Counted from the stretch's first letter, positions 1 to 10,648 are shown. The stretch: 64,000 bases of DNA from Polyodon spathula (GCF_017654505.1 NC_054570.1:4306372-4370371); one strand, 5' to 3'. A program made the numbers and translations. Notes: generated from the sequence alone by a model not told the origin.

Positions 1-682
1 ACTCGGTTACGACGCCGAACTGCAGTCAGGTCAAGACCCTAGTGAGGACGACGAGCACGCAGATGAGCTTCCCTGAGACGGTTTCTAACAGTTTGTTCAG
101 AAATTCTTCGGTTGTGCAAACTCCCAGTTTCATCAGCTGTCCGGGTGGCTGGTTTCAACAGATCCCGCGGGTGAAGAAGCCGGATGTGGAGGTCCTAGGC
201 TGGCGTGGTTACACGTGGTCTGCGGTTGTGAGGCCGGTAGGATGTACTGCCAAATTCTCTAAAACAACGTTGGAGGCGGTTTATGGTAGAGAAATGAACA
301 TTCAATTCTCTGACAACAGCTCTGGTGGACATTCCTGCAGCCAGCATGCCAATTGCACGCTTCCTCAAAACTTGAGATATCTGTGGCATTGTGTTGTGTG
401 ACAAAACTGCACATTTTAGAGTGGTCTTTTATTGTCCCCAGCACAAGGTGCACCTGTGTAATGATCATGCTGTTTAATCAGCTTCTTGATATGCCACTCC
501 TGTCAGGTGGATGGATTATCTTGGCAAAGGAGAAATGCTCACTAACAGGTATACACATTTGTGCACAAAATTTGAGAGAAATAAGCTTTTTGTGCATATG
601 GAAAATTTCTGGGATCTTTTATTTCAGCCCATGAAACATGGGACCAACACTTTACATGTTGCGTTTATATTTTTGTTCAGTG
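1..682 (-). mobile_element. Tc1-like DNA transposon, one end plus 5' transposase region, cut by the window edge
   Basis: The right border is a Tc1-type terminus ending in CAGTG followed by a TA at 683-684, the dinucleotide that Tc1/mariner elements duplicate on insertion. Between the terminus and the window edge lies the start of a transposase read on the minus strand. The other terminus lies outside the window. The copy is inactive because the reading frame is broken soon after the DNA-binding domain. Confidence 0.85.
195..404 (-). pseudogene. Tc1-like transposase N-terminal fragment (helix-turn-helix)
   Basis: This 69-codon frame encodes the N-terminal paired-like helix-turn-helix region of a Tc1 transposase, which binds the element's inverted repeats. 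Recognisable pieces are the start [16 protein letters not shown] (after a few leader residues), the [10 protein letters not shown] helix turn, the [12 protein letters not shown] linker and the basic [12 protein letters not shown] stretch. The frame stops at a TAG directly after VTTPA. Homologous sequence continues toward position 1 in shifted frames, so the copy carries at least one stop and probably frameshifts. No catalytic DDE residue lies in this window for this copy. Recognition of the family is strong; function is lost. Confidence 0.85.
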
Positions 683-684
683 TA

Positions 685-3030
685 GAAATTACAACAAAAG
701 CTGGTTTGGTGCCGATGCTGAATTAGAGCGTTCTTGTTAAACTGCAATGGTTGTGTTATGTTTAAGTTCCCAAGTTGTGTTTTCGTTGATCATTTTTTTT
801 TTTATAGTAATGGTTAAAGGGAGTCCTGCTTTTTGTTTCAAGCCGTTCGAACATTGCAGTTCAGCAATACCGATATCTGATTTGTAGAAGAACAAAATTG
901 TCACCTGGCATATTAAGGAATTCTGTTCAACATAACATAATAACAAAAAACTATAACAAAAGCACATTTCAACTTCTCACTATTTATAGTAAACCTTTTG
1001 ACAGGAAATATCATGTGTGTATTGTCTCTGTGTTGTTCATTCTCTCTACAATTTCTCCATACTGTAGACTAGTGTCCCCTGAAATCTGAAGCAACAGATT
1101 CCATTCACATTTTCTAGCAACATGTAGACTACTGCCCCTTGGTTAAGTGTGTTGTGTTTACAGCTTCCGTATTTGCGCAGCATGACGGTGTGCTTGGTTG
1201 CTAGGATACAGACTTTAGAAGCTAAGGCAGTCTATATCTGAGAGAGAGAGAGAGTAATATAGAGCTGTTGATTTTTCATTCAGTTCATTACACAACAGGG
1301 CTAACGAAGTGATACTGGCAGGGAGGTGCCCCAGATTTCTACTTTAGCCACGGAGTACAGAAATAGGGCACAATCTTCGATCTTCGTGCAATCCCATCGT
1401 TAAATTTGTGCCTCGCAAAAAAATTGTGCTTTGGCACAAAATGAGAGATATTCCAAAATGGCACAAAGCAGTTGCGAGACATTGGAATATAGCAGTTTTT
1501 TGATCAATTCGCAAATCTGTTTGTGCCTCGCAAAACCATCTGCGCATTCACTACCAATATAGCAACTGCACACAACAGCCAAGCTAGAATGCAGAATGAT
1601 GGACAGTCACCATTGGGAATGGCATTACCCCGACAAGCTGCTATCATTGGTGTCACCACAGTATGTACCGATATGACAGCAGACGAGACCACACAATATA
1701 TCGTGCACATATACATATGGACCGTTCAAATACACAATTGGCTCCACAGCTAGGAACCGAGTTTTCAAATTAATGAACTGATAACGCCACTGTTTTATTG
1801 AATACGGACAGTATTGTATCACAAGGAAATACTATATAGGTTTCTTTAAAGGCCTGCTGATGTAACGAGGTCATTCATCTGCAAAGTAAACATCAATCAA
1901 GCATTTTTATATACACAATACAAAGGAAATGCGTTCTGTTATTCATTCTACTCACCCATTTGAACATCATGATTAAGTCAGTTTGGAAGGTTTTGAGTGT
2001 TGCCGGAATGGATTTCTTTCGTTATGCCATTTTTTTTTGTAAGAATCATAATTAGTTTTAAATACGCTCCTAAAATGTTAATTGTAGACCTACTATGATT
2101 TCTCAGTAAATGAACAGTCTCTGTACAATTAGCAACACCCACATTCAGCAGACTGGACAACTGCATAAAAACGGCCAGAAATTACAGTTAACAGAATTGT
2201 TTGTCCCGCCTCAGCTAACTTATGATTGGACTGCTGCACAGAAAATACAGGTCATTGATTGGTTGATGGGATCACCGGTCTGACTTTATTAAAAGGTTAA
2301 CTGCAGCTGCCCGCCCCTCACCCGTAATGCGCAGCAACCTACAGAATAGCCAAATACAGCAATTGCGCGACAGGCAAACCTTTCCAATATCAGGCCCATA
2401 CTCTGTAGATGCAACATTGTGAAATTGACACAGCGTTGTGATATTCATCTTTTATTCTTAAATAAACTGAATAAAGAAAACAAAAACCAAAAATACCTGT
2501 CTACTTTTTACCTTACTTTTCTACATGAAGCTCTTTATATAATCAGCTCATCGAACTATACCAAACCTAGCCAGGATTTTCTTCATTTTATTATTTTGTA
2601 CCATGATTTTGTTTTCCAGTAAACTTTTGTAAGGAGCAGATCAGACCCTATCATGTAAAGATGACTGACTGGCATGTTTAGTTTGAAAATGCTCAGCTCA
2701 GTCTCTCCTTTTCAGGATCTTCTCTTTGCAGTGTAACAGCGGGTACAGGGGTGCATGCAGTATTCAGGCTCAGTGTAAACTTGCCTGCCTTCACTTCCTC
2801 TCACTAACCACAGACATGTATTTCCTGCTCAGAAATGAATGCAGAGCTGACTGACCGCTTACCAGCAAAATATGACAAGTTTGTTGTTTTTGAGATCAGC
2901 AGTGAACAGCACTGAGAGGTACACTTTCAATCTATAATACTTATCTATCTACATACAGTAAGTAAACCCTGTATTTACACACGTTCTTTACATTTACTGG
3001 GCAAAATAAAATGACTCCAGTAACATATAG
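685..3030. other. No gene recognised; AT-rich sequence with minor repeats
   Basis: Only short open frames occur, without recognisable domains. A (GA)n run is at 1241-1254. A 16-base motif TTTGTGCCTCGCAAAA occurs directly repeated at 1405-1420 and 1520-1535. Between them the 9-base pair ATATTCCAA/TTGGAATAT could form a small hairpin. Confidence 0.6.

Positions 3031-3034
<4 letters not shown>

Positions 3035-3068
<34 letters not shown>
3035..3068. repeat. (AT)n microsatellite
   Basis: An uninterrupted run of about 17 AT dinucleotides in AT-rich, gene-free sequence. Confidence 0.95.
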
Positions 3069-3071
<3 letters not shown>

Positions 3072-4180
3072 AACTATTACAAGTGGTGTCCAGTAGAAAT
3101 TGAACACTGCATTACCACATTTATTTTTTTTACTTTTAGACATTTCAAATAAAGATTTTTTTTTTTCAATACCCATTTTTACAAACCATTCGATCATTAG
3201 CTGATTCCCTGGGGATACTTTGATTTGTTCACAAGAACTCCCATTTAAAGTATATCTAATCAGTTTTGCTGACAGTATCTATTGTAAGCTTTCCGGTAAT
3301 GTTTGAAACAGATTGACATTGTTTATTACATGCATTATGTGACAGATGGTTCTGGCATGTCTCTTTTGTGCTATAAGTCATTGCATGGAAGGCCTTGTTT
3401 GCAAGGGTGTGCGGTTGTTTGATGGACCCAGATTCAGTTAAAATGTGTCTGCCCACTGATGATGGGAATGAGAATGCAGAGATAGGCGCCCAGCTAACAA
3501 GATTGAAGTTTTGGCAGGTATTAGTCTTTTAAAGACTGTCACTGCTACTGGACAATCTTTAGGATACAAATTGAACATTTGTGAAACTGCAACAAATATT
3601 GTAAAGACTGTAATGTGTTTTAAAGAATATAAAACCAGTAGAAAATAGTAGAAGCAAATCTACTCAGGCCTGTTGTGATCGCAGAGCCAGGAAGAGAATT
3701 TGAATCTTGCTGGGAACAAACTCATTTATTAGATATGAATTTGGTGTTATAGAATGAAATGCATTGCTTATAGTAATGTAGGATTCTGTATTTTGTATCC
3801 CCTTGAATAAGTCTGTGTAAAGTCAGAAAAAGAGAGCTCCTGGTATCAAAAGGTCAGGCCGTCCTGCTGAAAGTTTCAAACCTCCTTTATCGGGCAAAAG
3901 CATCTTTTTAAATTAGACTCCGAGCCTCAAAACATCTGATCCAGCGAGAGCAGAATGTCAGACTATGAAACGATTGAAGGAGAATAACTAGGTTTGTAAC
4001 CTCATTGCTACCTGCTGGTAGGTAAAGCAGTGTTGGAGATGACTCATTGAACCAGGGATTTTTTTGCTGGTCAGTAATTTAAAAGCCAAGGTCCTGTCTA
4101 TAATGAGCGATCTTGTTAATATTAACCAACGAAATACCTTTTGGATGATAGAAGGTAGGAGCTTATATTAAAATACACCT
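3069..4180. other. No gene recognised
   Basis: Short frames only, and no domain or repeat family that I recognise. This stretch lies downstream (minus-strand sense) of the integrase-like fragment. It could hold further decayed parts of the same element, but no motif supports that. Confidence 0.5.
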
Positions 4181-4323
4181 GTTCCTGGCTTATGTACAGT
4201 GTATGCGCCTTGTTACGAAAGCCACTTTGACACTCCTTTCCCAGACACCGGTACTCCGCTATTGCGCACACTTTTTAAAAGACTGTTCACACCGCCGAAA
4301 CTCCCTGGATTCCTAGGCGTGTC
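4181..4323 (-). pseudogene. Maverick/Polinton-type (adintovirus-like) integrase N-terminal fragment
   Basis: Translating the minus strand from 4323 gives a run of about 36 residues containing NPGSFGGVNSLLKSVR and ending VSKWLS. Then comes an in-frame TAA at 4213-4215, and the frame resumes with QGAYTVHKP. The PxSFGGVxxL block and the WLxxQxxYTxHKP block at this spacing are characteristic of the N-terminal part of integrases from Maverick/Polinton elements and their adintovirus relatives. The catalytic DDE core is not seen; similarity ends near 4181. The stop codon and short length show it is dead. It lies on the same strand as, and downstream of, the 212-codon frame at 4601-5239. Assignment rests on motif recognition alone. 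Confidence 0.6.
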
Positions 4324-4600
4324 ATATATTTGCTTTAATATTTTCTCATGCATAGTTTCTGTAAAACGCTTTTATCACATTCATAAATGGAACACTCTTA
4401 AACGGATCGTGACCTACCTCTCTGTTTAAAGACATATGATATGTATGCTTTTTTTGGGGGGTGGGGGGTGGGATACAATGTAAGTGCTTAAAACATTTTA
4501 TTTTTGTACACAATGGTTTTCTTTTATTTTGAACAAGAATGTTTAAGACATTTAAGCAAACATATACGTGTTATATATTCACACGGCACACCACGGCCAC

Positions 4601-5239
4601 TTACCAAAGAAATGCGGCACTATCTTCCAAAGCATTCATCACCGCTTGTCTCTCCCCGTCCCCTGTGTCTTTAGCACAGATCAGAGCTATTCTTTCTAAC
4701 ATACAGTAAAACATGCCTGCTGTAACAATCGAGGCTGCTTTTCCAAATGATCGGCGCAAAATTATTTTAACCCTCATGAAAACACCATTCGCCATTCTCA
4801 TTGACCCGTCTGAAAAATACAAATCTAGCATCAGCTCTTTTACATTTTGCATGAATGCTTCAACATCAGAAAAATGCTCGGCAACCACCGGTTCCAACGT
4901 GTTCATTTTTCGACCAATTTTATTACACGTTAGATTAGTAATTACAGCTTCCAGTACAGGGTCACGATATATTTGTACACTTATGTCGGCTGTAACATGA
5001 ATACCACGCTTGGGTTTTGCAATGCACAATATTGTAGACAGCAGGTGTGCGATGCTTATTTTTTTGCAGATAACAGACACAATTGAACTGACATCTCCTT
5101 GATCACTTTCAAAGCTTTGACACGTGTGGTGCTTTTGCCCCGGTGCATCAATTTCACAGGCACAGCAGTCATCAACCAGAGTGTCCTTGACACATTTCAA
5201 TAACGCAGAGCCTATAACGGCGTTTACAGTGTTGTTCAT
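4601..5239 (-). CDS. Uncharacterised 212-residue protein or 3' exon, possibly from a virus-like element
   Basis: This is the longest frame in the window outside the retrotransposons. It begins MNNTVNAVIG and has a cysteine-rich stretch near residues 25-42 (DDCCACEIDAP...HHTC). A helix-rich C-terminal half runs through ELMLDLYFSDGS and RRSFGKAASIVTAGMFYC. The frame stays open upstream of the ATG for ten codons, to a TAA at 5270-5272. It ends FLW-stop, but the last codons overlap a strong splice donor: exon sequence TTTG up to 4605, then GTAAGT. It may therefore be an exon rather than a complete gene. I do not recognise the family. The FSDG...SFGKAASIVTAG pattern is faintly like the BH1 region of Bcl-2-type proteins, but has a long insert between the two parts. 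Neighbouring integrase-like sequence suggests a Maverick/adintovirus origin; that is inference. Confidence 0.5.
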   Translation of the reverse strand: MNNTVNAVIGSALLKCVKDTLVDDCCACEIDAPGQKHHTCQSFESDQGDVSSIVSVICKKISIAHLLSTILCIAKPKRGIHVTADISVQIYRDPVLEAVITNLTCNKIGRKMNTLEPVVAEHFSDVEAFMQNVKELMLDLYFSDGSMRMANGVFMRVKIILRRSFGKAASIVTAGMFYCMLERIALICAKDTGDGERQAVMNALEDSAAFLW

Positions 5240-5269
5240 TATGTATTTTACACGGGCTTCCTCATTTTT

Positions 5270-5716
5270 TTAATTACTCTGCACATCGTTCATTTTAGAA
5301 GGATTTGTGCAGCCCACTGTTTCAATTACTCCAGCGTCATTCCCGTCTTTATTCTGATAAAAAAAGAAAACATTCTATAACTAAAATATTTAGGCAAAAA
5401 CAACCCTCAATTTTAAGATGTAATAGTTTTATATGTAACCATCGATCCCTCTTCGTCGGACTCGGCAGCCTCCACCGGTTCAACAGTTCCCAGCGATCCC
5501 GCTAACAAGACAAACAACAAAATATTAGATACACATTACATTTTAACAAGCTAAAATAGTTTAACGGCCACGTACAAGTTAAATATTTACCTCAACCTCC
5601 TCCTGATCGTTATCAATCGCTGGTTCAGCCTTCGCAGGTGTCGGATGCACGGCCTCCTCGACGATCTCGGGTAAGATTTCAGTGTTTTCTTTATCGTTTT
5701 GCAATTGAAGAGCCAT
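5270..5716 (-). CDS. Candidate small spliced gene, three acidic exons, unknown function
   Basis: Exon 1 (5591-5716) starts MALQLQNDKENTEILPEI at an ATG 99 bases after a TATA box and ends at a GAG/GTAAAT donor. Exon 2 (about 5440-5501) follows a TTGTTAG acceptor; one frame of it is acidic (EPVEAAESDEEGS). Exon 3 (5270-5353) follows a TTTTTTATCAG acceptor and encodes 27 residues ending MNDVQSN, then TAA. That TAA is in the same frame as the 212-residue frame that follows at 5239. Exon 1 ends in phase 0, whereas the acidic frame of exon 2 needs one preceding base. So either the borders differ or the gene carries a one-base shift. I do not recognise the product. The TATA box, short leader and acidic low-complexity content fit a viral or retroposed early gene, but host origin is possible. 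Confidence 0.35.
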
Positions 5717-5814
5717 TATTTAAAACAAAACACAAATCCAACAGCACTTACAGAACAGCAGAAAAAAAAGAGTAGTTCATTCTTGTACAAGACTTTTCAT
5801 TAAGAATTGGCGCA

Positions 5815-5985
5815 TATTTATAACTGCCGTTATTTCTAACTGGGCGGCTTGGTAAACATTTTCAAACAGACCCCATCCCCCATTGGTTCTAACCCTTATC
5901 TTCTAAACTTCCTGAACTCCGCAGCGTCTCCGTTTCAGCTGCCAGCCCTGCCTGTCTCTGTGTACTCCTCTCCGGCCTGACGTCA
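5815..5985 (-). promoter_or_regulatory. Compact promoter: CRE, CCAAT and TATA boxes ahead of the 5716 ATG
   Basis: Reading the minus strand, a perfect palindromic cAMP-response element TGACGTCA (5978-5985) is followed by a CCAAT box (5882-5886) and a TATAAATA box (5815-5822). An ATG lies about 100 bases further on. Order and spacing match a normal RNA polymerase II promoter. A second TATA-like element, CTATAAATAG, lies at 6014-6023. Confidence 0.6.
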
Positions 5986-6013
5986 CCCTACAGCCAGCCT
6001 GTTCATACTGGCC

Positions 6014-6023
6014 CTATTTATAG
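6014..6023 (-). promoter_or_regulatory. Second TATA-like element
   Basis: CTATAAATAG on the minus strand, in GC-rich sequence upstream of the CRE. It may be an alternative core promoter. On the plus strand the same bases read CTATTTATAG, a weaker match. Confidence 0.3.
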
Positions 6024-6029
6024 TCGCAG

Positions 6030-7348
6030 AAATGGCAGGTAGCTGGGTCTATTTGGGAGGGGTGCAGGAAGTAGAGCAGGATTGTAAGGGCCAGCAGCCT
6101 GTCACCTGGAAGCAGACATGTGGACACTGTGGTGGCTACTGGAGCTCCAATGGTGGGGCAGCATGAAGACACACCCGGTACACAATAGCACAGAGATCTT
6201 AACCAATGTGTGTTTCTTCTAGTTTAGAATCACTCTGTATATCATCTGATTTCAATCATCGCATCCTGGCCACCTTTTCAAATTCAGTTCATGCATACAA
6301 CCATTCCACCTGCAACACTGCACACCCACATCTCTTGAATGATGTATTTATTAAGATTATACAGTAAAATCTGTATTAGTGTCCACCTGAACCAAGCAGC
6401 GAACCATTTCTAGCACATGAAGCCTCGATAGAGAGAGCTGAGATTGGGTGTGTTTAATAAAAGCCCCTTTTAAAGGGAGTACAGGTTAAATCTTATTTGC
6501 TGTGCTTCCATTCACTCACTATCAGGGATATGTTTCCCATTTTTTTGTAAAAGGAAAAATAAACTGCTGCCTGTGTTTGTGTTTCAGAACTGGTAAAACA
6601 CTCCAGAGTTGTTCACAGTATTTGAAGCTATTTTATTTTTTTTAGAAAGAAGCAAATGCCCCTCTATCCGAACGCATCTTGGGTTAAAGGAAGCTCTACA
6701 CTTGCACTTCTAGCTCATTTCATCTAGCTAGAGTTTACTATATCTGGCACTTTTACAACGGCATATTATATGTGAGTTCTACACAGAGTATTGAAGTGCT
6801 TGACTGGTCATTTTAATGGAATTATTTGCTGGAACAATTAATAGCTTTTTCAGTAGCTATTCATGCTTCCCCGCTCCCATACACACCAGCACACTGGCAC
6901 ACACGCCTGACACATTTATAGGGTCAAAGGTAAAGGGTTTTTTTTATCACAGTGGTTCTGTTTTATGGCAGCTGTATAATAAATGCAAGAGACAGATGTT
7001 ACAGAACTGAAACAAAGAATAAAAGTTTGTTCGGTTTGATAAATTGCAGAGCAAAGTCTGCTGTCCACAGGATTTTTTAAATTATTATTTTCTGTTTTTG
7101 CATTTGATTTTTTATTTGCACTAAAGCAGTGTAAAAAAATGCAATATTTAAAGATGCACAAGACTGTGTGGTGTAAATGAAGTACTGGAAACATATCAAC
7201 TGTGCGCTGTTCCAAAAAGCACTTCGTTTTAAAATCAGAGGTGTGTAGTAATTGTTACACTTTTGCCTTCATCAATTTCACACAGTTATGATTACTTGAT
7301 TTTTCATAAGCTTCAAAAATAAAGGTAGATGACCCAGTCACAAATGTG
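6030..7348. other. No gene recognised
   Basis: Only short frames without domains. Sequence is AT-rich, with no clear repeat family. Confidence 0.5.
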
Positions 7349-7382
7349 CCACTCTGGCTTTTGTCATTATTATTAATATTAT

Positions 7383-7464
7383 TGTTGTTGTTGTTGTTAT
7401 TTGTATTATTTATTTCTTAGCGTCTGCTAAGAAATAAATAATACAAATAACAACAACAACAACA
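7383..7464. repeat. Long perfect hairpin, arms about 39 bp
   Basis: A (GTT)n-ATTTGTATTATTTATTTCTTAGC arm (7383-7421) is followed by loop GTCT and its reverse complement (7426-7464). It abuts the sequence CCTTATCCAGGGTGACTTAC, a motif common at the ends of fish interspersed repeats. The hairpin therefore marks the edge of the decayed LINE beyond it. Confidence 0.85.
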
Positions 7465-8363
7465 ACAACCTTATCCAGGGTGACTTACAGTTATTACAAA
7501 ATACCACAATACAAAGTATCATCTTATAAAATATCACAGTGCAGAAAATCACATTCCAGAATATCACATTGCAGTTATAAAGTACAATAAAATCAGTTGA
7601 AAATAAGATTACATTCAAATAAGAGTACAGACTACAGTAAATAATTACTTTTAAGAGTGAGTTCAACTAAGAGCAGTGAACTTATAGAAAAAATATTTGC
7701 TTATACAAGTCCATTAAGAGCATAGAGTAAGAACAATCAATGGATGAGAACGATTTCAATTTAGAGCAGTTACAAAAACATGAACATGTATATCTAAGAG
7801 TAAAATCAAGTACAAGATAGAGGACGTAGTTCTAATTAAGAGCAGTAGCAGAATACAGCAAGGTATGGAGCAGTTCAGTGCAGGTGCAAGCTGAGGCAAG
7901 TACTGGTAGAACTGAGTGCCATATAGTCCAGTATTGTCGAGAGTTGTGAGGTTTACAGATGCTGTCTGAACAGGTGTGTCTTGAGAAGGCGCAAGACGGT
8001 GGTCAGGGGCTGAGCAACCCTGATATCCGTGGGTAGATCAAACCACCACACCACTGAGGGGCAAATAAGAACGAGTGGGCTCTGGAAGCGGGGGAGCAGA
8101 GGGTACAGCTAATCTGGTAGAAGAGCAGAGGGGGCGAGAGGGGGTGTAGGGAAAAATAAGAGTCTATAACAGGAGGGTGCAGAAAGGTCAAGACAGTGAT
8201 AGGCGAGTAAAATAATTTTGAATTGGATGCGAGCGGAGGCCAGTGGAGTAGTGGTATAGTGTGGGGGAACGGGGAAGGGAAAAGACAAGGCGAGCAGCAG
8301 AGTTTTGTATGAGCTGGAGCGGACTGGTAGTAGAAGCAGGGAGGCCGGCCAGGAGGGAGTTGC

Positions 8364-8891
8364 TCAAGATGGGACAGTACCAGGGCCTGAACTAGCTGTG
8401 TGGAGTAGTTGGTGAAGAAGGGGTGGATTCTGCATATGTTGCTGAGGAAGCGACAGGAGGGTGCCAGATAGAGATGTGCTGAGAGTAGGAGAGGGAGGGG
8501 TCGAGGGTGACACTGTGGTTTCTGGCGGATGAGGAGGGAGAGAGGGTGGTGGATTCAAGTTGAATAGAGATAGAGACATGAGCGGTGGGGGAGGAAGAAG
8601 GGGAAGGTCTGATTTTGAGTGATTGAGTTTAAGATGATGCAAGTGCCTCCAGGAGATGGCCAAGAGGCAAGTAGAGATATGGGAAGACCTGGGCATCATC
8701 AGCATAGAAAACAGGAGGGGTCCCAGGACCGAGCCTTGTAGGACATCTGTCGAAAGAGGCAGAGGGTGAGCCACCTCAGGACACACAGTATGTGTGATTG
8801 GAGAGGTAGGAGGAGTACCAGGCAAGAGCAGTGCCAGAGTGTCCCAGATTAGCAAGGGAGGACAGGACAATAGAGTGGCCAACTGTGTCAA
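8364..8891 (-). pseudogene. LINE reverse transcriptase remnant
   Basis: The 175-codon frame contains LQGSVLGPLLFSML, the conserved reverse-transcriptase block that normally reads PQGSVLGPLLF just before the FADD catalytic motif. Upstream, the TQLATLLS and LALLLPGTPP stretches are out-of-frame remains of the palm region. FADD itself is lost. After the block, the frame becomes proline/serine-rich low-complexity sequence typical of a shifted LINE frame. Confidence 0.6.
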
Positions 8892-8978
8892 AGGCAGCAG
8901 AGGTAGTTGGTGACTGAGAGAAGAGCAATTTTAGGGGAGTGTGTCTGGGGAAAACCAGATTGGACGGGGTTGAGGTTA

Positions 8979-9644
8979 TTAGAGAGGAACGGGAGAAGGG
9001 AAACAGAATAGTAGTTTTGGATGGATGAGGGATCCAGGGAGGGTTTTTATAAAATGGGGGTGATGCAGGCCTGTTTGAAGATCAGAGTCTGAAAGGGGCA
9101 AGAAGGAGGGTAGATTAGCATGGGTTGCAGAGGATGATGGAGAGTGAGTGAGCCGAGGACAGGGTATGGGTGGGGAAGGAGGCAAGGTAGATATCGAGAG
9201 GAGTGACTGAGAGGGCGGGGGAAGCAATCCTTGATGAAGAAGAGGTCGACTTGACAGCCCTCTGTGTGTGTGTGTGGGGGGGGGGACACAGAAGATAAAG
9301 GAGTGAAGAAGGGGAAGTAATCCAGCAGAGTGTTTGGGGTTGGAGAGGTGGATGTTGAAGTCACCTAATAGAAAAACAGGGGTGGAGAGGAGAAGGGAGG
9401 AGGAGGAAGAGGAAGCCAATCTTATCAAGAAAGTGAGTGAGTGGTCCAGTAGGGTGGTAGAGACCAATGAGGAGGTGATTTCAACAGTGCGAAACCGAGA
9501 AAGAGGAGAGAGCAGGGGGGACAGAAGAGAGCAGGGAAGGAGAGAGCTGAAGTCCTGTTCCCCCACCCCATCCAGAGGGGCGAGGAGTGTGGGACAGGAC
9601 ATAGAGAATTGCAAGCAATCTCGAGACATGTGCTGGGTTTTCAA
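8979..9644 (-). pseudogene. LINE endonuclease remnant
   Basis: A 221-codon frame contains VFLLGDFNIHL, the GDFN motif of apurinic-like LINE endonucleases. It is preceded by SSLVSTTLLDHSLTFL. The rest is serine/proline/leucine-rich and probably shifted. It lies upstream of the reverse-transcriptase remnant on the same strand, in the order expected for a LINE ORF2. Confidence 0.55.
9262..9285. repeat. (GT)n followed by a G run
   Basis: Short GT microsatellite joined to a run of nine or ten G, inside the decayed LINE. Confidence 0.8.
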
Positions 9645-9650
9645 CGACTA

Positions 9651-10173
9651 GTACTAAAAAAAATGTCAAAAAGTCTGATAGAAACATTTCTCTAATTTCT
9701 GCTAGCTATTCGTTACATTTAACACAATTGCTGTGCATCTCTGCTCACTGTTAAGTGTAATTTAATCTTATTGTGTATCTTTAATTTTGAAATGTAAATC
9801 TCCTCACATATGATTTTGGGGGTTACAGAAAGAAGTCAAATGTAGAAATGTTTAAAATATTACAGCTTTAAAACTTGAAATGAACTATGCAGTACAAAAA
9901 TGCACCCCTCTGACTCTTTTCCTATCCCTTCACCCACTCACTAGCCTTTTCCCACACCAAGAAGAAATGGTCAGTTTAAGCTTGAGGTCTGTACTAAAGC
10001 TGGGATTAGCTGATCTCAAACTTTGATCTCTGTATTGTTTTGTTGCAGTTGGTACTAAAATAGTAGAACTAAACATATCAAACAAGATTCTTTAATGACA
10101 ATGTTATTTGCATGGTGGAAATTTTAAAATCCACAACTTTTTAGATCAACTGAATACACCCTGATACCCAGTA
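9651..10173. other. No gene recognised
   Basis: AT-rich sequence downstream of the terminal exon of the LRR gene. It probably includes that gene's 3' untranslated region, but no clear polyadenylation signal could be tied to it. Confidence 0.4.
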
Positions 10174-10261
10174 CTACAGCAATTTACAAATTTTCCAAAT
10201 ATTCCATGGCATTTTTTCCAGAGACTCCACCTGCTGTTTACTGATCTGATTCCCGCTCAGC
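10174..10261 (-). CDS. LRR gene, terminal exon
   Basis: After a TTTTATAG acceptor, one base plus 28 codons encode LSGNQISKQQVESLEKMPWN and a short tail, ending in TAG at 10174-10176. The LxxNxI pattern matches a final leucine-rich repeat. The incoming phase (one base belonging to the previous codon) is exactly what the exon at 10649-10819 supplies. This supports it as the last exon of the same gene. Confidence 0.55.
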
Positions 10262-10648
10262 CTATAAAAGACACATTAGAAAAAACAGGGCATTACAGGC
10301 ATCATTGTATTAATGACTATAAATAAATGATCAATCAATCAAACGAATTTAGTCAAACACACACAGTTTATTTTGTAAACTGGCATGTTATACCATGTTA
10401 ACGATTTACTAATTTACTGAATCTAGTCAGATCCTTGCAAACAGCAGTGTGAACCAGGTGGCATACCGGGTAACTGCAGTTTCACTACAAATACAGTTTA
10501 TCAAATTGACTCTCTAAAATACTGCATTTACAGCAATGAGTTAGCAGTACAGTAAAACTATCATTGGGTGAAGAATGTAATCTTGGTTTTCTGAAGTTAC
10601 TAAAATGGATCTCAATGTAAATGCTGTAGTAGAAGTACAAATACTCAC

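Larger units (their letters stand above)
7470..9650 (-). mobile_element. Decayed non-LTR retrotransposon (LINE), minus strand
   Basis: The region is strongly purine-skewed on the plus strand and carries remnants of a LINE ORF2 on the minus strand: an endonuclease part at 8979-9644 and a reverse-transcriptase part at 8364-8891. The 3' part runs down to the CCTTATCC motif near 7470. Many frameshifts are present. The clade cannot be fixed from what remains; an L2/CR1-like or related fish family is likely. Confidence 0.65.

Noticed and set aside
9334..9651. Plus-strand 105-codon Arg/Glu-rich frame
   Set aside because: Antisense of the decayed LINE endonuclease region on the purine-rich strand.
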